Positions 44,366 through 56,538 of a stretch of 64,000 nucleotides of DNA are shown here, piece by piece. A model generated the notes under the pieces. That model saw nothing but the letters and a program-made list of their open reading frames with translations, was not told the origin of the DNA and searched no databases. How positions within the stretch are numbered: the first letter of the stretch is position 1; the number at the start of each line of letters is the position of its first letter. The position numbers and the translations under genes were made by a program. Origin of the DNA: Metarhizium brunneum (taxonomy: Eukaryota; Ascomycota; Sordariomycetes; Hypocreales; Clavicipitaceae); the NCBI RefSeq assembly GCF_013426205.1, contig NC_089422.1, forward strand, positions 558,001-622,000. Direction: 5' to 3'.

Positions 44366-47300
44366 ATGCATAGGACAACTACCGAAGGCGCAGCTTCTAG
44401 CTCGGGAGGATCATCCAAAAAATGGCGGCTACCAAGGCCTTTGCGAACGAAGAAGAGTAAACTTGGCAAGGATGATAAGGGAAGAACGGTACGTGGATGC
44501 TCTTCGGACTGCATTGAAACAATGCATTTATTATAAATTGAGCACTATTAGGCGACTGCGGAGGCCCAAAATGCCGGAGCAAGCTAACTAATTTGTTTCT
44601 ACAGCCCGGGTCTAGTGAATTTGACCACATTCACTCGTCATCACATCTTCGATCGGACTCAAGTTCCATGCACGTCATGCACGAGATGCAAGAAAATAAC
44701 TACAGGCAGTTGCAGATCTTAATACAGCGAATGCGTTCGGCGCCTTCCGGCCCAAACCATGTCGATTCCGCTTATAGAGAGTTTGAGAAAATCCGGGAAC
44801 CTTGCGCGACGCTTTGTTATGGTATTTTACAGGACGAATTAAGGCCGGCTAAGGCAATGTCGACTACCACTGAGACAACGACTCGACGAGAATCTTCGTT
44901 TGACTCTCCTCGTAGCCCCGGGGCCACTATATTTGACCAAAGAAGCTCTTTTAGCGGCCGCAGCCTAACTGAAGTGGTTTCGGGGAACACCACAAAGCCT
45001 AGTCCAGCTAATGAGTTGTGCCTAAATGCTGTCAGAGACTGGAAAACTTGTCTGGAAACTTTATGCGAAGCCTTCAAAGTCAGCTTGGCCGACACTTATA
45101 AAAGCTACGAGCGTGATGCGACCCCGGAAATGGTCGATTTGCTTTTCACAAGTCGGAAGTTTCGCCGAGAAGCAGTGCATCGCATGAGAAATGCCAGCGT
45201 CACTAGGCTCCTCTCTGCTGATCCCCAATTTGTACGTGCTGATTTCCTGTTAGCCCGCGATGTGTTTTTGCCATCATGCTAACTTGACGCCCTGCCAGTT
45301 TCCCAGATACGAGATCCGTTTCAGAAATTATGAAAGGGTTAAGAAAGAAGCGACCGAAGTTCGGCAGCTTCTTCAATCTGGCGAATCGGGAATTTCACCC
45401 TCAAGAGAGGTTCATGAATTCTTGATCGCACAACGGGGAGACGCCGTGCTTGAATTCGCGAATATTGGAAACGAAGCGTCACACAATGACCCGGTTTTAC
45501 GCTTTCGTGTCTCATCTTACATGCTTTCTGAGACATCCCCCATCTTTGCACGCATGTTCTCGGGCCCCGCAAACAGCATGCTGTTGCACGAAGCTGAAGA
45601 CATCACACCTCACATACCGCCGTCTCCTGTGCCCTACGTATGCAAGGATGGGTCTGAGGCAAAACTATATCGCATGCCACAACACGAATTGAACCGACAT
45701 CAGTCCCTGGAGATCTTGCTGCATGCGGCACACATGCACAACGAATTAATCCCGAGAGAGGTCGGTTTCGATCAGTTTGTCGCCATTGCAGATTGCTCAA
45801 TGAGATACAAGAGTACATCGCCGCTGGAAATGGTGGTTGAGCACAGATGGCTCCCTCGATGGATGCATAGAGGTGCTGATGACATGCCCGATGGAGTCTT
45901 GGTCATCAGTTATGCCTTCGGCTGCAGACAACTCTTTACTCGAATGTCCAAGAGTGCCATTTTGAATTTGCTCGATGAAAAAGACTTGCAAAGCAAGCCC
46001 TGGCCGCAGAAAATCAAGGACAAGATTTGGGCAGTTAGATGTGCCAAGTTGGCTCAGATTTATTCTTGCTGTACCAACGCCATTCAAGAACATATCCGCC
46101 AGCCTAACCGAGATTCACCCAGAGAGACGTACGCGCATCCTCAGGCGGAGGCGGTGACAAGCTTACAGACTGCTACTGCTGCACCCCCGGCTTACGCGGC
46201 CACCTTGACGAGTCCGCCAAGATGTCCCAAGGGAAGTCATAGCTGCGATGCCTCCAATCTCGGGTGGATGATGCTCGTGTTTAATCAGATGAATTTGCTG
46301 CCGCAAATTCTGCAACCCTCTGTTCTATCTCATATGCCAGAGTCTGAAGAGCCACCGAGAAGCCTGACCCAGCTGGTGGAAACTCTGAGGATGATGCCCA
46401 GCCCTGCGTCACCTGTTCATCGAGGTGGAGTTTGTGACCCAAGCCCGGCCTTCCGCGCGGCCATTGCCGACATATACAATAGTGTCACAGGTCTTACTCT
46501 TCATGATATTAGTGGAAAGAGCCATGGCTGGGCATTGTCAAAGCACCGGATGTTGGATCCACAAACAATTCCAGCAACCGGCTTGAGTCGCATGGCGGCC
46601 AGCAATGATAATTACTCCGTGGTGAATGAATTCCCTGACTCAATTCGGTTCCAGATTCTTCTTGAGATTGGTGACCTCAGTGATCTACATGCCGCGGCTC
46701 AGATCAACAAGGGTTTCTACGAAACGTACCAAACTCATGAATTGACCTTGATGCGTAATATCCTTCGTGCAGACAGATCGAGAACGGGCTTTGCCCTGGT
46801 TCCACAGCGCGCCGGAAACTCTGAGGATAAGATTCCAAAGGAGGTGTCAGATATGATCAAGCGCGAGGGGCCAATTGAGGGAGCAGACGCTGTTACGATT
46901 GGAACGGACGACTATGATTATTCGGATGAGGATGATGAGGACGATTTGGAGGTAATTGAAGGAACAGAGGCGCCTCCTAGAAACACCACACTCTCGAGTC
47001 CGCCTCTTACCATCGACCCGCCTGGATACACGGAGGATGAAAGACGTTCCTCTGAAGAGGCTGCCTCGCCAACCACGCCGCGACAAATAACTCTCGACAT
47101 CCCAGCGCAATCTCAGCGTTCGCCAAGGAAACCGGATGAGACAGTTACCGTCGTTATCGAGGAACCATTGATGACTGATGAAGAGGCACATAGAATTTTG
47201 TGGCCCGACCCAATAGTATCTGAATCTCCGACCCCAATTAACCCCTCATCCCCTGGGGTGGAGGCAATGCATGAGAAGTTCCGAGTGGGTGATCCATCAT

Positions 47301-47455
47301 TTGTCGTGGCATTAGAAGATAAGACGCTAGTTATCACTGGAGACAAGCAGCTACGAAGCGAGTTGGATCGAAGAATTGGCTTATCGAAGAAGGGACAAGA
47401 CAGCAGGCCAAATAGTTCGGGGAATGCGTCTGGCGGTTGTGGGTCGAAGAGCTAG
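44366..47455 (+). CDS. BTB/POZ-like protein with F-box-like segment and acidic tail (join 44366..44488, 44605..45231, 45299..47455)
   Basis: The joined frame has 968 residues; I know of no assigned function. Exon 1 is basic (RPLRTKKSKLGK). A BTB/POZ-like region spans about residues 296-470: RGDAVLEF, then FRVSSYMLSETSPIFARMF, and FVAIADCSMRYKS ahead of a long helical tail, as in fungal BTB proteins. An F-box-like helix pair lies near 693-735 (FPDSIRFQILLEIGDLSDL). An acidic block follows near 786-806 (DEDDEDDLE) and the C-terminus is disordered. Intron 1 (44489-44604) has a GTACGT donor, a GCTAACT branch site and a CAG acceptor; intron 2 (45232-45298) has GTACGT, GCTAACT and CAG. Both are phase 0. 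A role as a ubiquitin-ligase adaptor is possible by family but unproven. Confidence 0.8.
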
Positions 47456-48289
47456 ATTGCCCAGCTTCCCCTCGTTGGTCTTTATCTGGCGCGCATTTGA
47501 TCCTTTAGTCACGAAGCGCATTCTGCTTTGGTTACATTCTGTACAATCTGCATGCATGCCGTTCTGTTTTCGAATTTTCACGTGTTGGATAAATTGGGCT
47601 CAGGCAGTTTACGAGGTGTTTGGCGGTTGGAGCAATTATACCCATGTGGCGTGAGGAGTTACGATGATATGAATGGGTCATATATGAGCAGCATGACTTG
47701 CATGTACACTGAGCGTACACTCGTTGATTCATGTTAATACTTTTTTAGTACTATCTTATGTGAAGACTATCTAGCACATGTCTTTTGTGTTGTAGAAAAG
47801 TCTGTTTCCATAGCCGCATGCACCAATTCCCCCAAATTCCCCAATCAATTCGAATATCATGGTATGGGAGTATAAATCCAAAGGATGCCATGCTAGCCTC
47901 TACCCGATAGCCCGTTCAATGGAGGCGTCAGAGCACTAGGATAATTTAAGACACTTGACTCTTCGCGTCACGACGCTTCCCTGAAAATCTCGAAACGCTA
48001 CAATTCATCTCACAGCGATCCGGGCTGCCACGCCACGACTCTATACGGAATATACGCAAACATGGCTATCATGAGCAACTCAGTGACAAAATTTCACGTC
48101 AAATATACCCCATGTCATAATACGGCATATCAGCGATTAAGAGTCTACATCTTCTTGCCACAACCTCTCCCTAAGCCAGAGCCCCGCACAACACCGACAG
48201 CTTCTCCAAGGCCTCACAGTTTCCCGCATGTCTCCCTCCATTCAACACCGGGAAAATATCTCCCTCGCTCAAGACCAGCCAATTTCCAT
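47456..48289. other. 3' flank, no gene seen
   Basis: Presumed 3' UTR of the BTB-like gene followed by about 500 bases with only short, featureless frames. Confidence 0.5.
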
Positions 48290-48658
48290 TCACACGACTA
48301 TTTCATGCTCCCTCTCAAGACGTCGATACGTCAAAGCACCATTTCTCACCTGAATTGTCCACTTACTGCCGCCCTCTGAGTCCCGTATATGAATCGTCAA
48401 GTCTTCCTCAGTAGCCTCCGGTCCATCAATGCCTATCTTAACACCGTTCAGGCACCGCTCGGCACTTCCAAGACGATTCAACGGCGGTGAAAACGGCTTT
48501 TTCGGCGCAGCCGGATCTTTAAATCGCAGCTCCGGCGTCATCGTCAGATAAACGTTGCGCCAGGTGGCATTCTCGAATCCATAGCCCAGCTTCTCAAACA
48601 CTGCGGCCAGTGCCCCCCCCGAGCCGTCTGGCCTGCTGTCTCCGCCTTGATAGAGCAG
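48290..48658 (-). pseudogene. C-terminal remnant resembling alkyl sulfatase (SDS hydrolase type)
   Basis: Reading leftward from 48658, an open frame of 122 codons runs LLYQGGDSRPDGSGG, VFEKLGYGFENATWRNVYLT, ERCLNGVKIGIDG, DLTIHIRD and WTIQVRNGALTYRR. This is the order seen at the C-terminus of BDS1/SdsA-type alkyl sulfatases, where a GY.AE..TWRN.YL helix is followed by an SCP2-like sterol-carrier fold ending in LRNG.L. There is no ATG; the frame starts after a TAG that could equally be a splice acceptor (CTAG). The catalytic metallo-beta-lactamase half with its THxHxDH motif was not found upstream on this strand. It is called a truncated remnant; a last exon of an undetected gene is the alternative. 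Confidence 0.5.
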
Positions 48659-50502
48659 CTAGCATGCTTCCATGCAATCAGCAGTAGAACGCTAATAAAG
48701 GCTTTCCCTGTCTATTCCTAGGCATGCGCAATCCTCAACCTGCGTGGGCTTCACGGCTTGGTGGGGCATCCGGTCCAGCACCAATACTCCGTATATTTCC
48801 CAAACCGGATGCGATCTGCCAATCAGAGAAGCGCTTCTTCCGGTGATGATGCCGTTGCCCGGCGCCGACTTCAACCACCCCGCCATTCCGGGGTGTTGCA
48901 TGAACCGTGATGCACTGTAATTAAACATACTGTCCATGATGTTTTGGTTCCAGAGTATATGGACCGTGTTAATACTTTCTCTCATTTTGCTAAAGCGAAA
49001 CATGACTCCTCAAACAGAAGAACCAACCGTTGAGCATAAATGTTTGTATTCCTGTCTAGTGCGCGGTACATGCTTGTCGCTAATTTTTGGCAGACGGGGT
49101 TGGCTGTCGATAGTCCATTTTCCACTTTGGTGGCTGTATTCTGGCCGTCTTCACCGGCACCATAGTCTACAATCTTATGCAGTTGAACGGAGGCAAAGCC
49201 TCGCAGGTTGGAGATGGTTCGTCTCCCTGCTGCCCAGTGTTCTGTGTACCGTCCATCATCTGACGAAACATGTGCTAGGATCTTCATCTTGGAAGATATA
49301 ATTATCTGTGCTGTCGACAATTGGCATACTTTTTAATAGTCAAGTTCCTTGATGAGGAGCTGGCCTGCCCTGGTCCTCGGTTCCTAACGTCGGATGAACT
49401 TGAAACGGCCATACGCCGCCTTGACTCTGACTGCGGTAATGACGGCGCCGAGCCTTTTTAATTGAGGAAACTTGTTGGGCCAGGCTCGAGATTTGGTGTT
49501 TTGCATTCCTCTTCTTGTACGCAAACGACACCCGTCACCAACTTTTCGAGTTTTGACACGGCATAAATGCAGCCTAGCTACTATGTTATCATATTCATTC
49601 GTCTGCTACCCGCCAATAGTTCTTCAGCAAAGTCTATGATTCAGCCTCGTCGAAACCCCGTGTTTAGGAATGCCGCTGTACATAGTTGCTGCGTTGTACA
49701 TGTTCGCAGGATCCTGGTTTGGCAATTGACACTGGAAGCAAGCACTCATTATCCAGATTCCCTCTTTGGCATAATTGGCTTCCACATTATGGGATTCCAT
49801 GAGGGATCTCTGCATCTTTCTGGCTGCTGCCGGAGTTAATGCCAATGTGCCAGCAATAATAGCGTGGCAGGTGAGCATCCTCTGGATCGTTTTGAGGCAT
49901 TGACATGGCTGACTGTGCGCCATAGGCGAACCAGATTCATGGACAATGGCAAAGGGCCTTTTCCTCCAGCATGTTGACCGTATTCGTGAATATTAGCAGC
50001 ATCGTCGGCAGTCTTATTTCTAAAGCCAAGACAAGCCAGGATACGCGCCTCGTTTCATAGCTTGTTTGACGCAATCGAGACACTTATCTTCGGTCGCCGT
50101 GGTATTTAGACAGACCTGTCTGTGAAGAATCAAAGTGAATTATATTCAGTGAGAAGCTTGAAAGCTGCACCGACTCTGTGATTGAAGACAGCCTAGCAAG
50201 CACGTCGCAGGCGGCACAAAGAACATCGCCCGCTCAACCCTCCCCCCAGATGAACAGATCTCTTTCAGCACATCTCCAACACACCACGGAAAGAAGCTCA
50301 CGCAGTGAAAGGCATGATTAGACAAGCTCTGGTTCAGAGCCGGCCATCAGTCGCGACTATAAAGCTCTGCTCTCAGACGCTGATGTCTCCTTCCCTTGAG
50401 ACCCATCACAATCCAGCACTCGACAATCTCAACACTCGACAGTCTTAACACTCGACAATCTCAACCAACACTCGAACTCTTCAAGAATTATCTTTACCAA
50501 AC
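48659..50502. other. Region without a supported gene; possible decayed sequence
   Basis: Minus-strand frames at 48692-49003 (with a GNGIITGRSASLIGRSHPVW segment) and 49624-49923 (99 codons, ATG-started, one hydrophobic stretch) are protein-like in composition but match no family I recognize. They could be further remnants or missed exons related to the alkyl sulfatase-like fragment. The last 250 bases form the promoter and leader of the small gene at 50503, with a TATA-like ctataaag at 50358-50365. Confidence 0.4.
50417..50484 (+). repeat. Tandem repeat, four copies of a 16-bp unit
   Basis: The unit cactcgacaatctcaa occurs at 50417-50432, 50433-50448 (two changes) and 50449-50464, then in a degenerate copy at 50469-50484. 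It lies in the presumed 5' leader of the 65-residue gene, ending 18 bases before its ATG. Confidence 0.85.
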
Positions 50503-50700
50503 ATGGCCGATCCTGCTGCCAAGATGCCCGATGCAAGCGATGCAAGCAATGCAAGCGACTGCGGCTCCAGCAGCCAAAACGAATCCGGCCCCGTCATTTG
50601 CGACAAATTGATCAACCACAGTTGGTTCGGAGGACCAGGGTATAAGGATAAACCTTGCCCTTATTGCAAAAAGACTGCTGAGGGCTCAAGCAAAGAGTAA
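50503..50700 (+). CDS. Small Cys-containing protein, 65 residues
   Basis: I do not recognize a family. The ATG lies in a strong context (AAACATGG), about 140 bases after a TATA-like box and directly after a 16-bp tandem repeat leader. The first half is Ser/Asp/Ala-rich and encoded partly by a 9-bp repeat (gatgcaagc, 50530-50556). The second half is compact, VICDKLINHSWFGGPG then KPCPYCKK, with cysteines at about residues 20, 33, 52 and 55; CPYC suggests metal or thiol chemistry. There is no signal peptide. Small size and low-complexity start make a chance frame possible, but promoter-like context and unusual composition argue for a gene. Confidence 0.5.
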   Translation: MADPAAKMPDASDASNASDCGSSSQNESGPVICDKLINHSWFGGPGYKDKPCPYCKKTAEGSSKE

Positions 50701-51534
50701 GAACCCAGGCGACTGTTCTTGACAGCGAAGACTGACAGGAAGATGTAGGAGTCCGCAGAAGTGACCTTACCCCCGAGACAAGGCGGAGTGGTCGCACAAT
50801 CGAGCAAAAGAAACTTATCCAACGCTTTCAAAGATTTCCATCAATCGGATGTTCTTTCATCTCTGCATCGATGGCGGCCGGCAACAAGGAAACGGGGGTC
50901 GGGTGAAGGGGTCAATGTTCATGTACGGCATTGAAAGGGGAGAGACTGAGGACGATGTTATGGGGAGAAGGTTCATTTCAATTCTGGAGCTTGATTTATT
51001 AAGCTAGTTTTTTGTGCCTCATGAGGCCTATTTGAGATTTGTTTGTTATTGGAAGATGCAGGATGTGCCTTACTTGGGCGCTACATGCGCAGCTTTGTTC
51101 ACAGCAGCGAAGGGTCATTCGGGGTGTTTGTAAGGAGATTATTTACGACGTTTCTGAATTCCAAATAGGCGGTTTTGCTCTTCACTTGTTTTCTAGACTA
51201 TGCTTGAGTCATTGACGGGTAGTACGCGATCGTATGGACTGAATGACATTGCCTGAAGTGAATGACAATGGCCGAAGTAAATGGTTGGGCATTTGATCCA
51301 TAGTTCTTGTCAGCAATTGGTCTCGGCGCATGTTCCAATCACATCGCAGTAAGGTCGCATCAGGACAAGATCCAGTCATTCGTTTCACTCAGTCGCTCTG
51401 AGTCTGAACTGATGTTCGGATCGTATAATAGTAGTATCACTCCAAGGTAGCAACGATTTCAGAAAGGAATATAACCAACATCACTGAGATGTCCCCTACA
51501 AATTACATTTATTTAACAAATTGGGCCTCCCCTA
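50701..51534. other. 3' flank, no gene seen
   Basis: No coding feature is seen between the small Cys protein and the MITE-like element. The only frames are short. Confidence 0.5.
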
Positions 51535-51542
51535 CGTGAAAA

Positions 51543-51691
51543 GTGAATTGCTCGCCGGGCTTACCCTTTTTGCTAGGGACGCTTAGTTTTTTATGACTTA
51601 TACAAGTAAATATTTATAATAAAATTTATTTATTTATAGCTTAATATATAAGCGCACTTAGCAAAAAGAGCAAGCCCGCCGAGCAATTTAT
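51543..51691. mobile_element. MITE-like non-autonomous element with 8-bp target duplication (hAT-like)
   Basis: Two arms, 51543-51583 and 51651-51691, form an imperfect terminal inverted repeat: over the inner 39 bases 32 match, and five of seven differences are transitions. The 67-base centre (51584-51650) is very AT-rich. The element is flanked by an exact direct repeat CGTGAAAA at 51535-51542 and 51692-51699. Eight-base target duplications are characteristic of the hAT superfamily. It has no coding capacity. Excess transitions could reflect repeat-induced point mutation or age. Confidence 0.75.
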
Positions 51692-51699
51692 CGTGAAAA

Positions 51700-54600
51700 A
51701 GGTCAACTGAGTAATTATCCTTGAATGATGGACATCACTGACCGGTACTAAGAGATAAAGGACATCTAGCCGGTCTGTTATGCATTGATGACCACCCGGG
51801 AAAGCACCCAACTCCGGAGTAGTTGTACATCTTAACGTGGTCTCGCTACAAACCTCTCCGCAAGGCCATGAGAATGCAGCGACTCATTTATGTAGCGTCA
51901 GATCATGCCGTACACCTATCTATAATTTTCGATTGCATTTCGATGCTAGGGACAAGTCCTTAATCAGTGGCATCGTCTTTTCTGCGAGACAACGAGAGCG
52001 GCGCCCCGTATATGGACCTACCCTACAGAATCATCAGAGACCACTGACCAATGCAATCGCTGAATGCTCAACTGAACATTGGACCGGCCAAATGCTCGGT
52101 GATACTCTCCAGTCTCAGCTGCTGTCTGCAGTGCAGTTGCGTTGAACCAGTCATCACCCTCTGAACGACGCCGTCGGCCGTGTATGGACAGCATCTTCAA
52201 CGGCGGCTCTGTTGAACAAATCACAAGCAACCTGGGGCTTGCCACTCGGATGGAACCGTTGTTGGGAAGATCGCCTCGGGACGTTGCAATGCGAACACAT
52301 CGGAATGCGGAGTTGGCCACGACAACCTGATCCCGTGTCCCTCCATGTGAGATGGCACCCTTGTTCCACTGCACCTCGAAGGCTAGGTCGAAGTGCTTCC
52401 GTTGTCAGCGGGTAGAACGGGGCAATAGAAATTGCGGACTCGACAGCTGGAAGTGATGACACTCCCCTCGCATTTGACCGAGTTGCAGGTAAAGTCACGG
52501 ATAGGTGAGATGAATGTTGGTGCATGGCTTGAACTTCGAATTAATGACCACGCTGCTTTCCGGTTCACGGAGTCACACTGGGCTACATGATCACGAAAGT
52601 GTGTGGTAATAGGCAATTAATGACTGCTCCATTATAAGTGGACAAACTGGAGCGCCAGGCTGACAAACTCTTTGATGGGGGCTATGAAGCCTCAAGATTC
52701 GGCGGACCGTGGTTGTTTTTGGCGGAGTGAAATCGAGAGTGCGATATATTTTCGTGGGATATCCATAGCAAAATGGGTTTGCCTGTCGTCGATTCCTCCG
52801 TCATGTTCCATTAGGGTCGGCATTGTGTGATACAGATCGAAGACGGGGTGGGAAGTTGTAGGGACTGGAAAGGCGTGCTGCACATGATGAAATTAGCAAG
52901 CAATACTATTGCCATCGTCACAACCGTGGAGCCATTTTGGTACTGACGAGATCCTATTTGGCTGAGAATAGTGTACCCCCCCGGCCGACGAAGTCGTGCA
53001 CCCATGCATGCACCCATGCATGCGTGAAGCAGCCACAAGCAACAGGCTGCGATGGGACAGCAGTATGCAGCCTGTGGGTGCTCCGATGGAACGACCAACT
53101 GGTGATGGATGGATGGGGTTTGTTCACGGCATATCACTACCTGTTCAATCCTGTACAGACCTTCTGCAGCGTGGCAGTTGACATGGCCATGTATATCACA
53201 CAACCACTGACGAGAGAGGAGGCTAACAGCCGACTTTGTACACCGTAGTAGGAAAGGGAGGGTAGATCCGGCGCCTTGAGACGGATGTGTGATACACATG
53301 CAGGACCGGCGGCTGCGCATGCCTTTTAGTAACTGACGCTTCCACCGACTTGAGTACGCAATGTTATTCGCGGGCGAATCGATTTAGAACCGTTGTTAAC
53401 CCGCAGCATGCATCTAAATGACGGCATCTGCAAGCTCATTTCTATACCCCAGGTATGGAGTAGATATGTAGGGTTTCGGCCACGAACCTCGGGAACGGAG
53501 TGGCGGGACGGGAGAAGCGAACAAACTACTACCGTTGGCAACTAAGTGGCTAGTCTTATTGCCTTGCTTGTTCTTGACTCTTTCCAACTCTGGCCAACAA
53601 GCCATCAACCGAGACGCCAAGGCACAATCAAACCATGGCTCGTGAGGATACGCTAGCAACGTTAGCATCCCGAACGAGGGGCGAGGCTTTCGACCTTCGC
53701 AACGGCCGAAATTTGGAACCCCACAGAAAACGGGGTCTGGCCAGGCCACAAAGGTGGATGGGCGAGCAGATGGATGAATGGGGGACGAGGGCCAAGACAA
53801 CATGACGTCCTGGCGCAGGACAGCGTGCGAATGAGGCATCCAACAAAGGAGAACGCCTCCTTTTGTGTTTGAAGATTAGCAGCAGTACTCTGTATGTACC
53901 GTAATGGGGAGGGATATAATCCTCTCCCCATCAATCCAGACGGACGCCATTTGTAGATATCTGAATTCCGAGACACGGGCTAGAAAAACAACAGGGACCG
54001 ATAAGACCTCTTGGCTCTGCTTCAACGATGGTCACTGCAGACTTATTAGCCACCCCAAGCCATGGGAACGGTTCGTCGCATGATACGCGCCGAGCTTGCT
54101 CTGGACTGATCCAAGAACAGCTCTCGTAGATCCGAAATCGCTGTTCATCTAGTAGTACAGTGGCTGTCGGCTCAATATTTTGCATGGATTCGCTACGGAT
54201 GCTGCCTTGTAAGATGCTTAAGGTTCAGGATACTCTCGAGCTCTCGTACATCCATGGACCCGGATTTGACGTTCGTGCGAAGGATGCTAAAGTTTACTTA
54301 CCAGGTGAACCATGTGAACCGACCAGCGGCTAGGGGGCTACTGGCAATGTTGCACTCGCTCCGAAGAGAGAGGGTAACACAGCAGATGAAGACGCCCAAG
54401 CATACCCCATATAGCTGCGCTATAAAACGAGTTTGGTTTACTGGTCACATCGAACAACTTGTTCCAATTAATTGAGAAGTTTCTCATGGCCGGCGTGTGG
54501 ATACCGGAAACAATGGACCCTTTTGGGGCTTTGAGGTTGTTTAAAGTGTGCTGAGAATTTGGTGGAAGCGACTGTTCCAGGCGCCGCGCAGGAAAATTGA

Positions 54601-56148
54601 GCGGGGCCAAAACTCCGCGTTCCGTGCAATTTCAAAAGAACAGCGGAACACCATGGAGGTATTGATTTGACTCAGGGGCGTGTTCGCCATCAGGGCGCAA
54701 GTTGAAGATGGTGGCGTGTTGTGGTGAGTTCTAAAGACTGTCCTGACACGCGTTGCAGGTCCATGACTACGCCAGCACGAAACCATTCTAGCCCTGTCAT
54801 GACTGTTGACGTCAACCAAGTCCCCCGAACCAGGATGTGGAATGAACGCAAGGACAGAGTGGCCGCGAGTGGTACGCCATAATGCACCCCATACGCAGTA
54901 TCGGACACACTTAGCCGAGAAGGATAAACCCGCTGTCCAGATTGAAGGGGGTGAGCATGAAGCAAAATCTATGCTGTTTGGTAGGCGAGATGAACGAATA
55001 GCAAGCCACCGTACGGAGTACAGCATGATGAGTTCGGCTGATGACGGGCTGTGTCGATTGGTGTCTTGGATGGATTGAATAGCGAAGAGTCAAGACCTCC
55101 ATCGTTGGACAGCTTGCTCGAGTCTAGATGTAGACGGCCTATGTCTGTATCAGTGGTGGATGGCGTATCGCCAAGAGCGAACTGGCATTGCCAACATGTA
55201 GTAGCCATACAGTGTGCCAATGTCCCGCAGCTCGTGGCAGCCAACTCTGGCCATGCGAGCCGCCGTCAGTCAGGTAATAGTCGACTATCAGCAGATTCTG
55301 TTGTCGCGACAGCCGCGGTGTGATCCTCACGGTCCGGAGTCTAGCGTGAAAAGGCATAGCATTGCGCCTTCAGGCGAACAGGCAGCCGGGTAGTGGCATC
55401 GGCCGGATTGGGGGGTCAGTCAATCTCGCGCATGGCGTAGGCTGAGTGATGTGTGTGTGTGTGTGAGCACGATGTGAGGGCCGAAGTATCGACCGATGTC
55501 TTTTTGGTGTTGGGCCATGGACATGAATGAACATTAGACATTGGGGGCAACAGAGCTCCTGCCCGGTTGCTCTGCTCCTGCCTTCGTTCTGCAGCCACCC
55601 TCTCGTCAACAGCTGGCTGACAGGCACCTGACGGACATTAATTGTCCTGGCGGGCTCTGGCGGGCCACCTGGCTGGACCTGGCTCAAACCTGGTTGGCTC
55701 GCCCGCTTCTCTTCCCGTCGACTCCCGCGCTCTCTCCTTTCCTGAAAATCCACAGGCTCCATTTCGCACTCCGAAATTTCTCCCCCCCGTCAAGTCATCA
55801 CACACCCGCACCACGATCTCGTCTCGTCTCGCCCACCCACGTTGTCTCTGTCCGCCTCTCTTGGGCCTCTTTTCCCTCTCCTCCTCTAGATCCCTCCCCA
55901 TCGCCCCCGTGAGGCCTATATGCTACTGACCGAGATAGCTCTCAGCCTTCTGTGAGATAGTCTCGTTCCTTATCTTCTCTTTTTTTCCCTACTCTCTTTT
56001 CGATACCCCTGTGTGTTTGCTCGCATATTTCCGCGCAGCAGTGGCGTTACATTTTTCTTCCATCTTGGATCCCGATCCTTTTGCGCTGCGCTCTGTCCCT
56101 GTACCAAACACTGTTGCTCGGGACTTTGCCTTCGATAACCACTACGAG
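51700..56148. other. Gene-poor region of 4.4 kb and promoter of the downstream gene
   Basis: Only short overlapping frames occur, on both strands, with no family signature; antisense frames near 52018-52525 were inspected and not recognized. A (GT)8 microsatellite lies at 55450-55465 and a duplicated gcacccatgcat unit at about 52998-53021. From about 55550 to 56100 the plus strand becomes strongly C/T-rich, marking the promoter and leader of the gene at 56539. Confidence 0.45.
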
Positions 56149-56459
56149 GTACGTTAGACTGTTTCTACCGGTCATTATTGCGATGCGACAATGGGCACAT
56201 TCGAATAGTCGCCGCCCTCTGGGCCTCGGGAAGCTGTCTTGACGCATCTTGCCATAGTTGCGCGGAACACCGGTTGGTGTGCGTGTGCAACTTCTGCGAT
56301 GATGTCTTATCCATTCTCTCCCGCCAGTTGACCGGTCGATAATTTTGGTTCTGGAGGGAGCTCTCGTCTCTCTTCATGTTTCCACGCCCTCAACCAATCG
56401 ACACCTGTCCTTGCCGAAACGATCTGCCTGCAGACTGACGTTTGGATTTTTTTTGACAG
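56149..56459 (+). other. Probable 5' UTR intron of the gene at 56539
   Basis: A donor GTACGT (56149-56154) in the pyrimidine-rich leader is followed by a CTGAC branch-like site at about 56434 and an acceptor CAG ending at 56459, 79 bases ahead of the ATG. Leader introns are common in fungal genes with such leaders. It cannot be tested by coding continuity. Confidence 0.5.
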
Positions 56460-56538
56460 ACAACGAAAGGCCTCTTTTGCATCAGCTTCTGGCTCGAACG
56501 CCCTCTTATCCTCTTGCAACCGCCATCCCATAGGCAAC

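Noticed and set aside
52018..52525. Two overlapping minus-strand frames of 118 and 123 codons
   Set aside because: They overlap each other in different frames, and neither shows a family motif or splice-supported continuation.
55450..55465. (GT)8 microsatellite
   Set aside because: Real but ordinary short repeat; noted only within the intergenic entry.
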